This document shows, one piece after another, positions 1 through 7,896 of a stretch of 16,947 nucleotides of DNA. The stretch is taken from contig PKUY01000439.1 of assembly GCA_003131705.1 (NCBI GenBank), positions 10,851-27,797 on the forward strand, read 5' to 3'. Within the stretch, counting starts at the first letter, position 1. Every line of letters begins with the position of its first letter. Source of the DNA: Acidobacteriota bacterium (GTDB taxonomy: Bacteria; Acidobacteriota; Terriglobia; Acidiferrales; UBA7541). The position numbers and the translations under genes are program-made. The notes beneath the pieces were generated by a model. It made no database searches, was not told the origin of the DNA, and saw only the letters and a program-made list of their open reading frames with translations.

Positions 1-122
1 GCGGTTTCAAACAAGGCACGCAACTTTAGCTCGCCGCGGGTGTTCAACTGACTGTACGGCCTCCAGGAGCACTCAGGGGCTGACACTTAAAATGAGCATC
101 ATCTACGGAGAGGAATAAAATC

Positions 123-482
123 ATGAAGACCAAAGAACTTATTTTGAGTGCCGCGGCTCTGATTGCCCTATCTGTGCCGTCAGCATTTGCACAGTCGGCT
201 AGCTCCGCCACAACCACCACGGCCCTGGCCTCGATCGCTCAGCGCAAGGACAATCAGCAGGACCGCATTGCCAATGGAATCGACAGCGGCCAGCTAACCG
301 CCGGCGAAACCAGGAACCTTGAAACCAAGGAAGCGGCCGTCAATAAGGAAGAACACACCATGCGCACGGAAGACGACGGTCATTTGACCGCCGCCGACCG
401 CGCCAAGCTCAACCGCCAGCAGAACCACCTGTCGCGCCAAATCTATCGCGACAAACACAACGGTCGCACTACAAGAAAGTAA
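123..482 (+). CDS. Small secreted helix-loop-helix protein, function unknown
   Basis: 119 residues. An N-terminal Sec signal peptide covers about residues 1-24 (Lys at 2 and 4, hydrophobic core, cleavage near AFA-Q), so the mature ~95-residue protein is predicted to be periplasmic or secreted. The mature part is polar, charged and probably helical. It holds two related segments about 30 residues apart, 51-62 and 81-92. Each has Gly at position 6, Leu at 8 and an acidic residue at 12, the spacing of an EF-hand loop, but the usual Asp at position 1 is missing (Asn, Arg). I know similar small proteins only as unnamed hypotheticals in soil bacteria and assign no function. The start is supported by GGAGAGG at 107-113. 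A perfect hairpin follows the stop, so it is probably a monocistronic transcript. Confidence 0.85.
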   Translation: MKTKELILSAAALIALSVPSAFAQSASSATTTTALASIAQRKDNQQDRIANGIDSGQLTAGETRNLETKEAAVNKEEHTMRTEDDGHLTAADRAKLNRQQNHLSRQIYRDKHNGRTTRK

Positions 483-507
483 GCGTACTATCCTGCAGCG
501 AGCAGAT

Positions 508-537
508 AGAAGCCCCGGCCGGCGTGCCGGGGCTTCT
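508..537. terminator. Perfect 12-bp hairpin terminator between convergent genes
   Basis: AGAAGCCCCGGC at 508-519 pairs perfectly with GCCGGGGCTTCT at 526-537 around a 6-nt loop. It starts 25 bases after the stop of the small secreted protein gene, and the NTF2-like gene ends on the other side. On the + strand only CCTTT follows, so the U-tract is weak. The stem is GC-rich and could stop transcription from either side. Confidence 0.75.
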
Positions 538-600
538 CCTTTGGGATCGCTAAGTCGAAGGGAGACTTTTCTAAAACCGAGAGGCGAGCCGATATTGGAA

Positions 601-978
601 TCACGGATACTGCTTGTATCGAGCCACTCGAATCCGTTTGAATTGCCCGTTGTGCAAATCGTAGTGGACGAAATTCAACAATCGCCGAACGTCGCCTCGC
701 TTAAATGAAAGCCTCGCGTCCGGATAATCTCGAAAGCAGTCGAACTCCGAATACAATTCGACAGCGACTCCCGTCTCATCCACCGCCGCGTACTTCACTT
801 CCAAAAACTCGCGAACGTATTGATGGAAATCCCTGTAAAAACTAACGATCTCCTGCGGAGCTTTCAGCGCGATACCCGCCAAATCTACTTCGACGTCATC
901 GGCATAGAACGGCACCATTTTTTCGTAACGCTTGTGGTTGAAATGATCGATGTAGCGGTGGAAATCCTCTTTGGTCAT
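601..978 (-). CDS. NTF2-like / SnoaL-like fold protein
   Basis: 125 residues, the usual size of a single cone-shaped NTF2-like (SnoaL-type) domain. The N-terminal helices carry the typical pattern of an aromatic-rich helix followed by MVPFYADDVEVDL. A central helix (about 43-58) and a set of beta strands rich in Phe and Tyr follow. The fold appears in small isomerases, hydrolases and ligand-binding proteins, and the sequence does not say which. There is no signal peptide, so it is cytoplasmic. Start: AAAGGAG at 986-992 lies 7 bases upstream of the ATG. It follows galE on the same strand, but a terminator-like hairpin (1026-1047) sits between them, so it is not clearly co-transcribed. Confidence 0.75.
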   Translation of the reverse strand: MTKEDFHRYIDHFNHKRYEKMVPFYADDVEVDLAGIALKAPQEIVSFYRDFHQYVREFLEVKYAAVDETGVAVELYSEFDCFRDYPDARLSFKRGDVRRLLNFVHYDLHNGQFKRIRVARYKQYP

Positions 979-1025
979 CTCAGGACTCCTTTCGCGAAGC
1001 GTTTTGCAGTCGAAGCGAGACTCGC

Positions 1026-1047
1026 AAAAAAAGGCGCTCGCCAGCGC
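1026..1047 (-). terminator. Intrinsic terminator after galE
   Basis: Read on the - strand, GCGCT-GGCG-AGCGC forms a 5-bp stem with a 4-nt loop, followed by C and seven T residues. It begins 15 bases past the galE stop codon. The stem is short but the T-tract is good. It separates galE from the NTF2-like gene. Confidence 0.6.
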
Positions 1048-1062
1048 AGCAATTCGCCGCGA

Positions 1063-2046
1063 TTAGGAATCGTAGCCGCGCGGATACTTCTGACGCCACT
1101 CCCACTGCGAGCGCAGAATCGTGGGCAGGTCGGACATCTCGGGATTCCAACCCAGCACTTTCTGAGCCTTGGTCGCATCCGCAACCAATTCCGCCGGGTC
1201 GCCCTCTCGCCGTCCTTCAATCCGCGTCGGTATCGGATGTCCTGTAACCTTGCGAGCATTCTCGATGACTTCCAGAACCGAATATCCGTACCCGGTCCCG
1301 AGATTGATGAAATCGGAATCGCCGCCGAGCCGAAGATAATCCAGCGCCAGGATGTGAGCTTCCGCCAGGTCGCTCACATGTACGTAATCGCGGATAGCCG
1401 TTCCATCCGGCGTGGGATAATCCGTTCCAAAAACCGAGAGTTCCGCCTTTTCACCCATTGCCGCCGCGAGTACGTTTGGAACCAAATGTGATTCTGGCTC
1501 ATGGTGCTCGCCTTGGCGGTCCGTCGCTCCGGCCGCGTTGAAGTAGCGCAGCGCGACGAACTTCAGCCCGTACGCGCGATCGCAGGAATCCAGCACGCGT
1601 TCCATGACGAGCTTCGACCATCCGTAAGGATTTAGCGGCCACTGCGGGCACTTCTCTGAGATCGGAATTCGGTCCGGCACTCCATAAGTTGCGCAAGTTG
1701 AGGAGAAAACCACTCGCCGAACGCCGGCCTCCAACAAAGCCCTCATCAGCGCCGTCCCCTGCCCGACATTGTTTTCGAAATACCTCACGGGTTCTAAAAC
1801 CGACTCACCGACGTAGGTGAGCGCCGCAAAATGCACGCACGCTTCGATCTTGTGTTCCGCCGCGATGCGCGCCAGGAGCGCACGGTCGCCGACGTGGCCG
1901 TGATAAAACGGCACGTCCTTGTCCACAGCGGCGCGGTGGCCGCGCCCGAGATCATCGAGAACTACAACCTCTTCGCCTTTTGCCCGCAATCGGTCAGCCG
2001 TCACGCTTCCGATGTATCCGGCACCACCCGTCACCAGAATTGGCAT
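1063..2046 (-). CDS. galE: UDP-glucose 4-epimerase
   Basis: 327 residues, full length for GalE. It interconverts UDP-glucose and UDP-galactose in the cytoplasm with tightly bound NAD. The Rossmann nucleotide-binding motif GGAGYIG is at 7-13. The extended-SDR catalytic set is present: SST at 115-117, Tyr141 and Lys145 in YGWSK. The GalE signature RYFNAAGA is at 167-174, and the substrate-side segments SHLVPN and [14 protein letters not shown] follow. The C-terminal part ([13 protein letters not shown], then GDPAELVAD and LGWNP) is typical of GalE rather than of other epimerases. The ribosome site GGAGAGAG (2047-2054) directly precedes the ATG. With ugd and the UDP-glucuronate decarboxylase further along, it supplies nucleotide sugars for envelope polysaccharide. 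It is divergent from the ABC operon. Confidence 0.95.
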   Translation of the reverse strand: MPILVTGGAGYIGSVTADRLRAKGEEVVVLDDLGRGHRAAVDKDVPFYHGHVGDRALLARIAAEHKIEACVHFAALTYVGESVLEPVRYFENNVGQGTALMRALLEAGVRRVVFSSTCATYGVPDRIPISEKCPQWPLNPYGWSKLVMERVLDSCDRAYGLKFVALRYFNAAGATDRQGEHHEPESHLVPNVLAAAMGEKAELSVFGTDYPTPDGTAIRDYVHVSDLAEAHILALDYLRLGGDSDFINLGTGYGYSVLEVIENARKVTGHPIPTRIEGRREGDPAELVADATKAQKVLGWNPEMSDLPTILRSQWEWRQKYPRGYDS

Positions 2047-2120
2047 CTCTCTCCACTCTTTCCCGGCAGCTCCCGAATCCTCATAGCCCGGCCGCCAACA
2101 TCCTTCTCACGACTCGCGAA

Positions 2121-2126
2121 ATTATA
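2121..2126 (-). promoter_or_regulatory. Candidate galE promoter -10 element
   Basis: A perfect TATAAT on the - strand lies 74 bases upstream of the galE ATG in the divergent region. No good -35 hexamer is seen 16-18 bases further upstream, so it may need an activator or may be chance in an AT-rich patch. A GTGAGA...TCTCAC inverted repeat (2148-2153 with 2176-2181) lies just upstream and could be an operator shared with the ABC operon. Confidence 0.35.
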
Positions 2127-2213
2127 TCCGAATGCGAAACCGACTCGGTGAGACAGATATGAACACAGTGTGGTATCTCACAGCAACATCCGATCAGGCG
2201 CGCGCGTAGTACC

Positions 2214-2978
2214 ATGGACAGAGCCATGGAGAGAGCGATCACGCGAGCCAATGCAATGACGCCACCGGGCGCCGAACCAGCTAAGACCGGAATTGCAATC
2301 CGCACCGACCGAGTCGCCCGTCAGTATCAGATGGGCGAAACGATGGTGCGCGCCGTGAACGAGGTGACCCTCACGATCCGCGCAGGAGCGTTCGTGGCGC
2401 TGCTCGGCAGCTCCGGCTCGGGAAAATCCACGCTGCTCAACCTGATGGCCGGCCTCGACCGCCCCACGTCGGGAGCCATCTTCGCACACGAGCGCAATCT
2501 GGCCGAGATGAGCTCCGAGGATCTCGCCAAACATCGCAGCCATACGATCGGCATCGTCTTTCAAGCCTTCAACCTACTTCCGCGCATGACCCTCGAAGAA
2601 AATGTCGAGCTTCCCCTGCGTCTCGCGGAGGTCGATCGCCACGAGCGCACCGCCCGTGTTCGCGAAGCGGTCGAGCGCGTCCATCTGGGCGCGCGTCTCA
2701 CGCATCACCCGACGGAGCTTTCTGGCGGCGAGCAGCAACGCGCCGCACTCGCTCGCGCCTTGGTGAACCGGCCCACGATTCTTCTCGCCGATGAGCCCAC
2801 CGGAAATCTCGATAGCGCTACCGGCGACCAAATCATGCTCCTGCTGAGCGAAATCAACGAAACTCTCGGAATGACCATTGTGATGGTCACGCACGAACGC
2901 CCTCGCGCGGAACGCTTCGCGCATCGACTCATCACCATGAGCGACGGAAAAATGATTAGCGACGGAGGCCCTGCGTGA
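2214..2978 (+). CDS. ABC transporter ATP-binding protein, LolD/MacB type
   Basis: 254 residues. The ATPase motifs are complete: Walker A GSSGSGKST at 65-73, Q-loop Gln117 in VFQAFNLLP, signature LSGGEQQR at 169-176, Walker B ILLADEP at 189-195 with catalytic Glu194, and H-loop His227. The NLLPRMTLEENV segment after the Q-loop and the wording of the Walker B-D-loop (DEPTGNLDS) are typical of the LolD/MacB/FtsE family, which drives mechanotransmission or lipoprotein extrusion rather than classical import. The start is uncertain: ATG codons at 2214, 2226 and 2256 are all in frame without a clear Shine-Dalgarno sequence. Family similarity begins around residue 28, so 2256 (240 residues) is quite possible. 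The stop overlaps the permease start, so the two are translationally coupled. Confidence 0.93.
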   Translation: MDRAMERAITRANAMTPPGAEPAKTGIAIRTDRVARQYQMGETMVRAVNEVTLTIRAGAFVALLGSSGSGKSTLLNLMAGLDRPTSGAIFAHERNLAEMSSEDLAKHRSHTIGIVFQAFNLLPRMTLEENVELPLRLAEVDRHERTARVREAVERVHLGARLTHHPTELSGGEQQRAALARALVNRPTILLADEPTGNLDSATGDQIMLLLSEINETLGMTIVMVTHERPRAERFAHRLITMSDGKMISDGGPA

Positions 2979-4315
2979 AAACTCGCGACCTCGCGGAGCT
3001 GGCTGGCCGCAACCTCCGCGAAGCCGTCCTGCGGAACTCTCTCACCACGCTTGGAATCGCCGTCGGCGTAGCATCGCTCGTCGCCATGCTTTCTCTGGGA
3101 GTCGGTCTGCAAAATCTGGCGACCGATCGTCTCTCGCGCAGCGGACTTTTCGACGCTATCTTTGTTACCCCTCGCTCGAATTTTCCAGGTTTCGACGCCC
3201 CAGCCAGGCAGGCTCCTGTTCCGACAGGACCAGCAGCACCTCTTGACGAAGATGCCCGGAAGAAAATGGCATCCTTGCCCAACGTCGCTGAGGTTTATCC
3301 CGAAATCCGATTCCCCACCGAAATTCATTACGACGGAAATCCTTACGCGACCGTCGTGGCGGGTGTGTCGCCCTCTGCACGCTCCGACGGCGCCTTCGAT
3401 GACATGAAAGGGTCGTTCTTTTCAGGCCCGGCAGCGAATGAGGCGATTCTGCAGATCGATCTTGCGCGCCAACTTTCCACTCAGCCCGATTCGCTCCTTG
3501 GAAAAGAGATCGTCCTGCGTTACGCGGAACGTCAAGCGCTTCCGCCAGAGCGGGGCGACAAGAATTCCTCACCGAACGGCTATTCCATCGTGCCTCGTGA
3601 GGAGAAGCTCCGCATCGTCGGTATCGTCGAAACGGAACCCGCAGCAGGCATTGGAGGCTTTGGCCGCGGGCGTCTCCTAATTCCGCTGCAAGTCGCGGAA
3701 ACTTTGCGCGCAGCTCAAACGAACGATCTCCGCGACCTTCTCCGCGATACGCCCTCGCAGCACAGCTACGAGAGCCTCACCATTCGCGTCAACGGCACAT
3801 CCCACGTAAAGGACGTCGAGGACGCCATCAAGAAAATGGATTTCACGGCGTTTTCCCTGCTCGACGCTAGCCGCAATTTGAGCATCGTATTTGCCGTGTT
3901 CGACTTGTTCCTTGGAATTTTCGGCAGTCTGGCGCTCGTGGTGGCTTCGCTTGGAATTATCAACACCCTGGTGATGGCGATCCTCGAGCGGCGGCGCGAA
4001 ATCGGAGTGCTCAAGGCGCTAGGCGCTGCCGATCGCGATATTCGCAGATTATTTTTTGTCGAGGCCGGGGCCATGGGACTGCTCGGCGGCATTTTTGGCG
4101 TCCTTCTTGGCTGGCTGATTGGACGCGCGATTGATTTCGGCACAAATACTTATTTGACTCGCCGCGCGTTGCCTTCGATCAGCATCGTCGCAGTCCCGTG
4201 GTGGATGGTTGCGTCGGCCATCGCGTTTTCGGTCGCCGTCAGCCTCGCGGCGGGAATTTATCCCGCTTCTCGCGCCGCGAAACTCGACCCGGTTGAGGCT
4301 CTGCGGTATGAATAG
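2975..4315 (+). CDS. MacB/FtsX-type ABC transporter permease
   Basis: 446 residues with the MacB-family topology. One membrane helix lies near the N-terminus (about 22-45). A long periplasmic MacB_PCD-type domain (about 46-300) follows, then three helices of the FtsX domain (about 308-336, 362-388 and 405-430), and the conserved ending SRAAKLDPVEALRYE. The cytoplasmic coupling segment ERRREIGVLKALGA after helix 2 is a family hallmark. It starts with GTG overlapping the ATPase stop (GTGA), with GGAGG at 2964-2968. The periplasmic domain carries a Pro/Ala-rich linker around residues 70-90. It is predicted to dimerise and work with the preceding ATPase. No MacA-like membrane-fusion protein is next to it, so a tripartite efflux pump is not shown. 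The substrate is unknown. Confidence 0.92.
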   Translation: MKTRDLAELAGRNLREAVLRNSLTTLGIAVGVASLVAMLSLGVGLQNLATDRLSRSGLFDAIFVTPRSNFPGFDAPARQAPVPTGPAAPLDEDARKKMASLPNVAEVYPEIRFPTEIHYDGNPYATVVAGVSPSARSDGAFDDMKGSFFSGPAANEAILQIDLARQLSTQPDSLLGKEIVLRYAERQALPPERGDKNSSPNGYSIVPREEKLRIVGIVETEPAAGIGGFGRGRLLIPLQVAETLRAAQTNDLRDLLRDTPSQHSYESLTIRVNGTSHVKDVEDAIKKMDFTAFSLLDASRNLSIVFAVFDLFLGIFGSLALVVASLGIINTLVMAILERRREIGVLKALGAADRDIRRLFFVEAGAMGLLGGIFGVLLGWLIGRAIDFGTNTYLTRRALPSISIVAVPWWMVASAIAFSVAVSLAAGIYPASRAAKLDPVEALRYE

Positions 4316-5243
4316 CAGTCGTCTCATATGCCGAGATCGGTACGTTCGGCATTTTTGGCACGGCATTTCGACGGTCGCGCTACTCCTCTTGTTTTTCTTA
4401 CTCGCTTCGTCTGCGCACGCCGCTGGCCGCGCTGAATGCCGTGCCGTTCCAAGCAAAATACTTTCTCGCAGCGTTCCCTACTGCATTCTTCTGGCTCCGA
4501 GCTACGATGCCAATAAGACCGCGCGTTATCCCGTGCTCTATTTCCTGCACGGTCTAGGCCAAAACGAACAAGCCCTGCTCAATTCCGGCGGCTGGAATTT
4601 GATTCAGGATCTTTGGGACCAAAAGCAGATCGGCGAATTTCTGATCGTCACGCCCGCCGCGGACAGGACCTTTTACATTAATTCGCGCGACGGCAAGATT
4701 CGCTACGAAGATTTTCTAGTTCAGGAATTCTTCCCGTTCATCGAGAGCCACTACCGGATTCGCGCCGACCGCGCGCATCGCGGCATTACGGGCGTCTCCA
4801 TGGGCGGCTACGGCTCGCTGCGGCTGGCCCTTCGCTTTCCGAGATTATTCGGAGCGGTCAGCGCGCATAGCCCCGCGTTAATCGCCAAGCTGCCCCGCGC
4901 GGAGTTCGATAGCTCGAACACCGGAATGCTTTCGCGCGCGATGGGCTCGGCGTTCGGCTCGTCCTTCGATCCCGCCTACTGGGACCGCGAAAGCCCGTTC
5001 GCACTTGTGCGCAACGGACCGCGTCCTACGGGCCTGTATATCTATTTCGATTGCGGCACCGAGGACGATTTCGGCTTTTATAAAGGCGCCCAGGCGTTTC
5101 ACGATCTTCTGGTCTCGCGAAAAATCCCGCACGAATTTCACCTCTATCCCGGGCGGCACGATGAGGCCTACTTCGCGCAGCACATCCCCGCGTCCCTCGA
5201 GTTCCACTCCCGCGTCTTTGGCGTAAGTCTGCCCGCGAAGTAA
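4308..5243 (+). CDS. Secreted esterase, alpha/beta hydrolase of the esterase-D/antigen-85 type
   Basis: 311 residues from the ATG at 4308, which overlaps the permease by 8 bases and has GAGG about 10 bases upstream. The reading frame extends further upstream inside the permease gene, but this start gives a clean signal peptide (hydrophobic 21-35, cleavage near AHA-A at about 39). The fold is alpha/beta hydrolase of the putative-esterase family. The oxyanion-hole strand FLHGLGQNE is at 79-87, the nucleophile elbow GVSMGG has Ser164, the acid lies in DCGTEDD (Asp253 or 254), and His284 sits in YPGRHDEAYF. It should hydrolyse an ester in the periplasm or outside, such as an acylated sugar or feruloyl/acetyl ester. 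The natural substrate cannot be read from sequence. Its place as third gene of the ABC operon suggests work on the transported or envelope substrate. Confidence 0.88.
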   Translation: MNSSRLICRDRYVRHFWHGISTVALLLLFFLLASSAHAAGRAECRAVPSKILSRSVPYCILLAPSYDANKTARYPVLYFLHGLGQNEQALLNSGGWNLIQDLWDQKQIGEFLIVTPAADRTFYINSRDGKIRYEDFLVQEFFPFIESHYRIRADRAHRGITGVSMGGYGSLRLALRFPRLFGAVSAHSPALIAKLPRAEFDSSNTGMLSRAMGSAFGSSFDPAYWDRESPFALVRNGPRPTGLYIYFDCGTEDDFGFYKGAQAFHDLLVSRKIPHEFHLYPGRHDEAYFAQHIPASLEFHSRVFGVSLPAK

Positions 5244-5315
5244 ACGACGAAGCCGAGCAGGAAGAGTTTTTAGGATTGCCGATCGCTCCTTTCGCTTATG
5301 AAATGCCTCACTGTA

Positions 5316-5394
5316 TTGTCGAGTAGACGCGACGCCCGTCCTTTGTTTTTAATGAGATAGATCAAATCCTACTCGGCAATGGTTGTCGAGTAGA
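5316..5394. repeat. Direct repeat plus complementary arm forming alternative hairpins
   Basis: TTGTCGAGTAGA occurs at 5316-5327 and again at 5383-5394. Between them, CTACTCGGCAA (5369-5379) is complementary to both copies apart from one G-T wobble. The second copy forms an 11-bp stem with a 3-nt TGG loop (5369-5393). The first copy could form the same stem with a 42-nt loop. Only one of the two can exist at a time in one RNA. A TTTGTTTTT run lies at 5342-5350, inside the larger loop. Confidence 0.55.
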
Positions 5395-5417
5395 AATCGC
5401 GGCGTGAGGCTCGCGCT

Positions 5418-5443
5418 GGCCCCGCCCATCTGGCACCGGGGCC
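5418..5443. repeat. GC-rich 7-bp hairpin
   Basis: GGCCCCG at 5418-5424 pairs perfectly with CGGGGCC at 5437-5443 around a 12-nt loop. No T-tract follows on either strand. It lies 175 bases past the esterase stop, so a terminator role is possible but unproven. Confidence 0.4.
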
Positions 5444-5627
5444 TTGCTTCCCATTCGCGAACTGTAGCTTGCTCATTCACGGGCGCCATTTTACTTCTCT
5501 GGGGCAGGAGTGCAAGCACGCAACCCAGTGGACTTTTTGCGGAAGGGAATTTCCCCACAAATTGAAACGGCGACGCGAGGCGCTCCACGAAAAGTCAGAA
5601 AGCTGCCCGGTCAGGTGAGGCTAGACC

Positions 5628-5662
5628 GGCCTCTACAAAACCGTTCCCGTCTGTAGAAGGCC
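5628..5662 (-). terminator. Possible hairpin terminator downstream of ppk
   Basis: GGCCTCTACA (5628-5637) pairs with TGTAGAAGGCC (5652-5662), with a single bulged base, around a 14-nt loop. It starts 38 bases after the ppk stop on the - strand. There is no run of T after it, so intrinsic termination is uncertain. Confidence 0.35.
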
Positions 5663-5700
5663 ACGCGCCACCAAGATTCTCGAGTTGCCGCACAGACCTT

Positions 5701-7863
5701 TTAGTCCTGCGGCTGGGCGGCGCGTCCGGGATTGTGAAACCTCAGGAAAGCGGGCGGGGACGGAACGTCGTCGCTGGCCTGGCGGCCTTCGATTAAATCG
5801 ATTAGAAACTCCTGCACGTTGAAATTATGGCCATTTCGCATGTGGGCGAGCTGGCGGGCAGCGTGCAACCTTGCATATTCGCCCGTGGGCAACAAAATCC
5901 GCGTCTTCAGCGTGTCGGCCAGATACGGCGCGATCACTTCGGTGGCAATCTGTTTGCACAACGCGGGGTCTTTCAGGTGGAAGATCACTTCGACGCGCTC
6001 GTAGATGTTGCGTTGCATCCAGTCCGCGCTGCCAAGGTAGATTTCCGTCTTGCCACCGTTGCCAAAAACAAAGATGCGGCTGTGCTCCAGAAATCTTCCG
6101 ATGATGCTGCGGACACGGATGCGGCTACTGATCCCGCGAACGCCCGGGCGCAACGCACACGCACCCCGCACAAGCAGTTCGATCCGCACGCCGGCCTGGG
6201 AAGCCCGATAGAGCGCCTGGATAATTTTCTCGTCGAGCAACGAATTCATTTTTGCGAAGATGAATGATGGCCGACCGGCGCAGGCGTGAGCGGCTTCGCG
6301 ATCGATGAGACTCAAGAAGTTCTTGCCGAGATTTAGGGGCGCCACAAAAAGGGGCGTGTACTGCTGGCGCTCGGAATATGCCGTCAGATAGTTGAAGACG
6401 TGGTGGACCGCCGAAGTCATGTGCGGGTCGGTGGTGAGCAGGCTCAGATCGGTGTAAAAACGCGCGGTCGAAGGATTGTAGTTGCCCGTTCCCAGGTGGG
6501 CGTACCTTCGAATCTGTCCGTCGGATTCGCGCCGGGCGACAAGAGCCAGCTTGCAGTGCGTTTTCAGGCCCACAAGCCCGTGAAAGACTTGCACGCCCGC
6601 TTCCTGCAAATTTCGCGCCCAGCGAATATTCGAAGCCTCGTCAAAGCGCGCCTTCAGCTCGACTACCACCGAAACTTCCTTCTTCGCAGCCGCTTCGATC
6701 AGCGCGCGCACGATGGGCGAGTTTTCGCTCGTGCGATAGAGAGTCTGCTTGATCGAAAGCACATCTGGATCATGCGCGGCGCTCTCAATAAAACCCACGA
6801 CGGCCGAGTAGGAATCATACGGATGGTGCAGCAGCAGACTGCGTTTGCGGATCAGTTCAAAGATCGCCGACGCGCCGGGTTTGAGAGCCAATTCGCGCGC
6901 AGCGAAGGGCCGATATTTCAGGTCGGGCCGGGGAGTCTGGTCGTACAGGTGGAAGAGCCGGGAGAGATTGATCGGGCCGTTGATGCGAAAAACCTGCTCG
7001 GGCGCGAGACGAAAATTCGCCTGCAGCCGTTCGACGATTTCCGGCTTCGCGCCCGCCTCGATTTCCAAGCGCACGGCCACGCCCTTGCGTCTGCGATGAA
7101 TCTGCGCATCCACCGACTCCAGGATGCTGCGCGATTCCTCCTCTTCGAGATAGAGATTGCTGTTGCGCGTCACACGGAAGGCCGCGGCGGAAAGAATGTC
7201 GTATCCGTGATAGAGGCGCGTTGAGAACGCATGGACGATGTCATGCAGGAACATGTATTCGACCTTGCCTTCGTCCGACGGGAGACGCACAAGGCGCGGC
7301 AAGGCGCGAGGTACGGTCACCACACCAAGATAGGTTTGTAATACGCGCCGTTTTTTCCTTATCAAGAAGGCAAGGCACAGTGCTTTGTTCAGGACATGAG
7401 GAAACGGGTGGGCCGGATCCACGGTGACGGGCGTGAGCAACGGCTCAACGGTCTTCGCGTAGAAATTCTCAATGTACTCGCGTGCTTCCCTGCTCAGCTC
7501 GTGCAAACCCAGTACGCGGATCGATTCGGCCTCAAGCGCCGGGACGAGCTCGTCGCGCCAGCATGTGTACTGCTCGTCCACGAAGCTGTGGATATGGGCG
7601 GTCAGCTCGGCGAGAACAGCGTCGGGGGCGCGGCCGTCCGGGCCCGGCTCGCGGTTGCCATGCTCGGCTTGTTGCATCAAACCCGCCAGGCGCACTTCGA
7701 CGAACTCGTCCAAATTACTAACGGTGATGGCGAGAAATTTCACCCGTTCCAGAAGCGGGTTGCTCTGGTCGCGCGCTTCTTCCAGAACACGCTCATTGAA
7801 CTGCATCCAGGAGAAGTGTCGATTTAAGAATAATGAGGGGTCAGAGACGCTGCTTTTTGCCAT
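5701..7863 (-). CDS. ppk1: Polyphosphate kinase 1
   Basis: 720 residues, a normal length for PPK1. It reversibly transfers the terminal phosphate of ATP to polyphosphate. The order of domains is intact. The N-terminal helical domain starts with FLNRHFSWMQFNERVLEEA and contains ITVSNLDEFVEVR. The two C-terminal phospholipase-D-like domains follow. The phosphorylated histidine corresponds to His436 in GLKTHCKLAL, with GTGNYNPSTARFYTDLSL just after it. The second catalytic histidine is His594 in GRFLEHSRIFVFGNGG. Arg and Asp residues of the phosphate and Mg site lie in ELKARFDEASNIRWAR (402-417). The ATG has GAAGG a few bases upstream. It lies 110 bases after the cytochrome gene on the same strand, with TTAACA-like repeats in the gap that suggest phosphate control. 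Confidence 0.96.
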   Translation of the reverse strand: MAKSSVSDPSLFLNRHFSWMQFNERVLEEARDQSNPLLERVKFLAITVSNLDEFVEVRLAGLMQQAEHGNREPGPDGRAPDAVLAELTAHIHSFVDEQYTCWRDELVPALEAESIRVLGLHELSREAREYIENFYAKTVEPLLTPVTVDPAHPFPHVLNKALCLAFLIRKKRRVLQTYLGVVTVPRALPRLVRLPSDEGKVEYMFLHDIVHAFSTRLYHGYDILSAAAFRVTRNSNLYLEEEESRSILESVDAQIHRRRKGVAVRLEIEAGAKPEIVERLQANFRLAPEQVFRINGPINLSRLFHLYDQTPRPDLKYRPFAARELALKPGASAIFELIRKRSLLLHHPYDSYSAVVGFIESAAHDPDVLSIKQTLYRTSENSPIVRALIEAAAKKEVSVVVELKARFDEASNIRWARNLQEAGVQVFHGLVGLKTHCKLALVARRESDGQIRRYAHLGTGNYNPSTARFYTDLSLLTTDPHMTSAVHHVFNYLTAYSERQQYTPLFVAPLNLGKNFLSLIDREAAHACAGRPSFIFAKMNSLLDEKIIQALYRASQAGVRIELLVRGACALRPGVRGISSRIRVRSIIGRFLEHSRIFVFGNGGKTEIYLGSADWMQRNIYERVEVIFHLKDPALCKQIATEVIAPYLADTLKTRILLPTGEYARLHAARQLAHMRNGHNFNVQEFLIDLIEGRQASDDVPSPPAFLRFHNPGRAAQPQD

Positions 7864-7896
7864 ACCAGCCTTCAGCCAGGCAAGCGTAACTTGCGA

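Larger units (their letters stand above)
5244..5700. other. 457-base gene-free region with several hairpins
   Basis: No convincing coding region is seen. The short open frames on both strands lack a ribosome site and any family resemblance. The region lies between convergent genes (esterase on +, ppk on -), so terminators are expected. It contains a 12-bp direct repeat TTGTCGAGTAGA (5316-5327 and 5383-5394), a tight hairpin (5369-5393), a 7-bp GC-rich hairpin (5418-5443) and a bulged hairpin near ppk (5628-5662). Each is listed separately where it can be supported. Confidence 0.6.

Noticed and set aside
820..1491. Long + strand open frame
   Set aside because: It lies antisense to galE and the NTF2-like gene, has no ribosome site or recognisable protein features, and is explained by high GC content.
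2214..4315. Complete MacAB-TolC efflux operon
   Set aside because: Only ATPase and permease are found, as separate genes; no membrane-fusion protein or outer-membrane channel gene is adjacent.
5349..5588. Short open frames on both strands in the 5244-5700 gap
   Set aside because: No ribosome site, no codon-use signal like the neighbours, and they overlap each other and the hairpins.
6400..7224. 274-codon + strand open frame
   Set aside because: It is antisense to the core of ppk, which is certain; the translation is rich in Arg and shows no family features.
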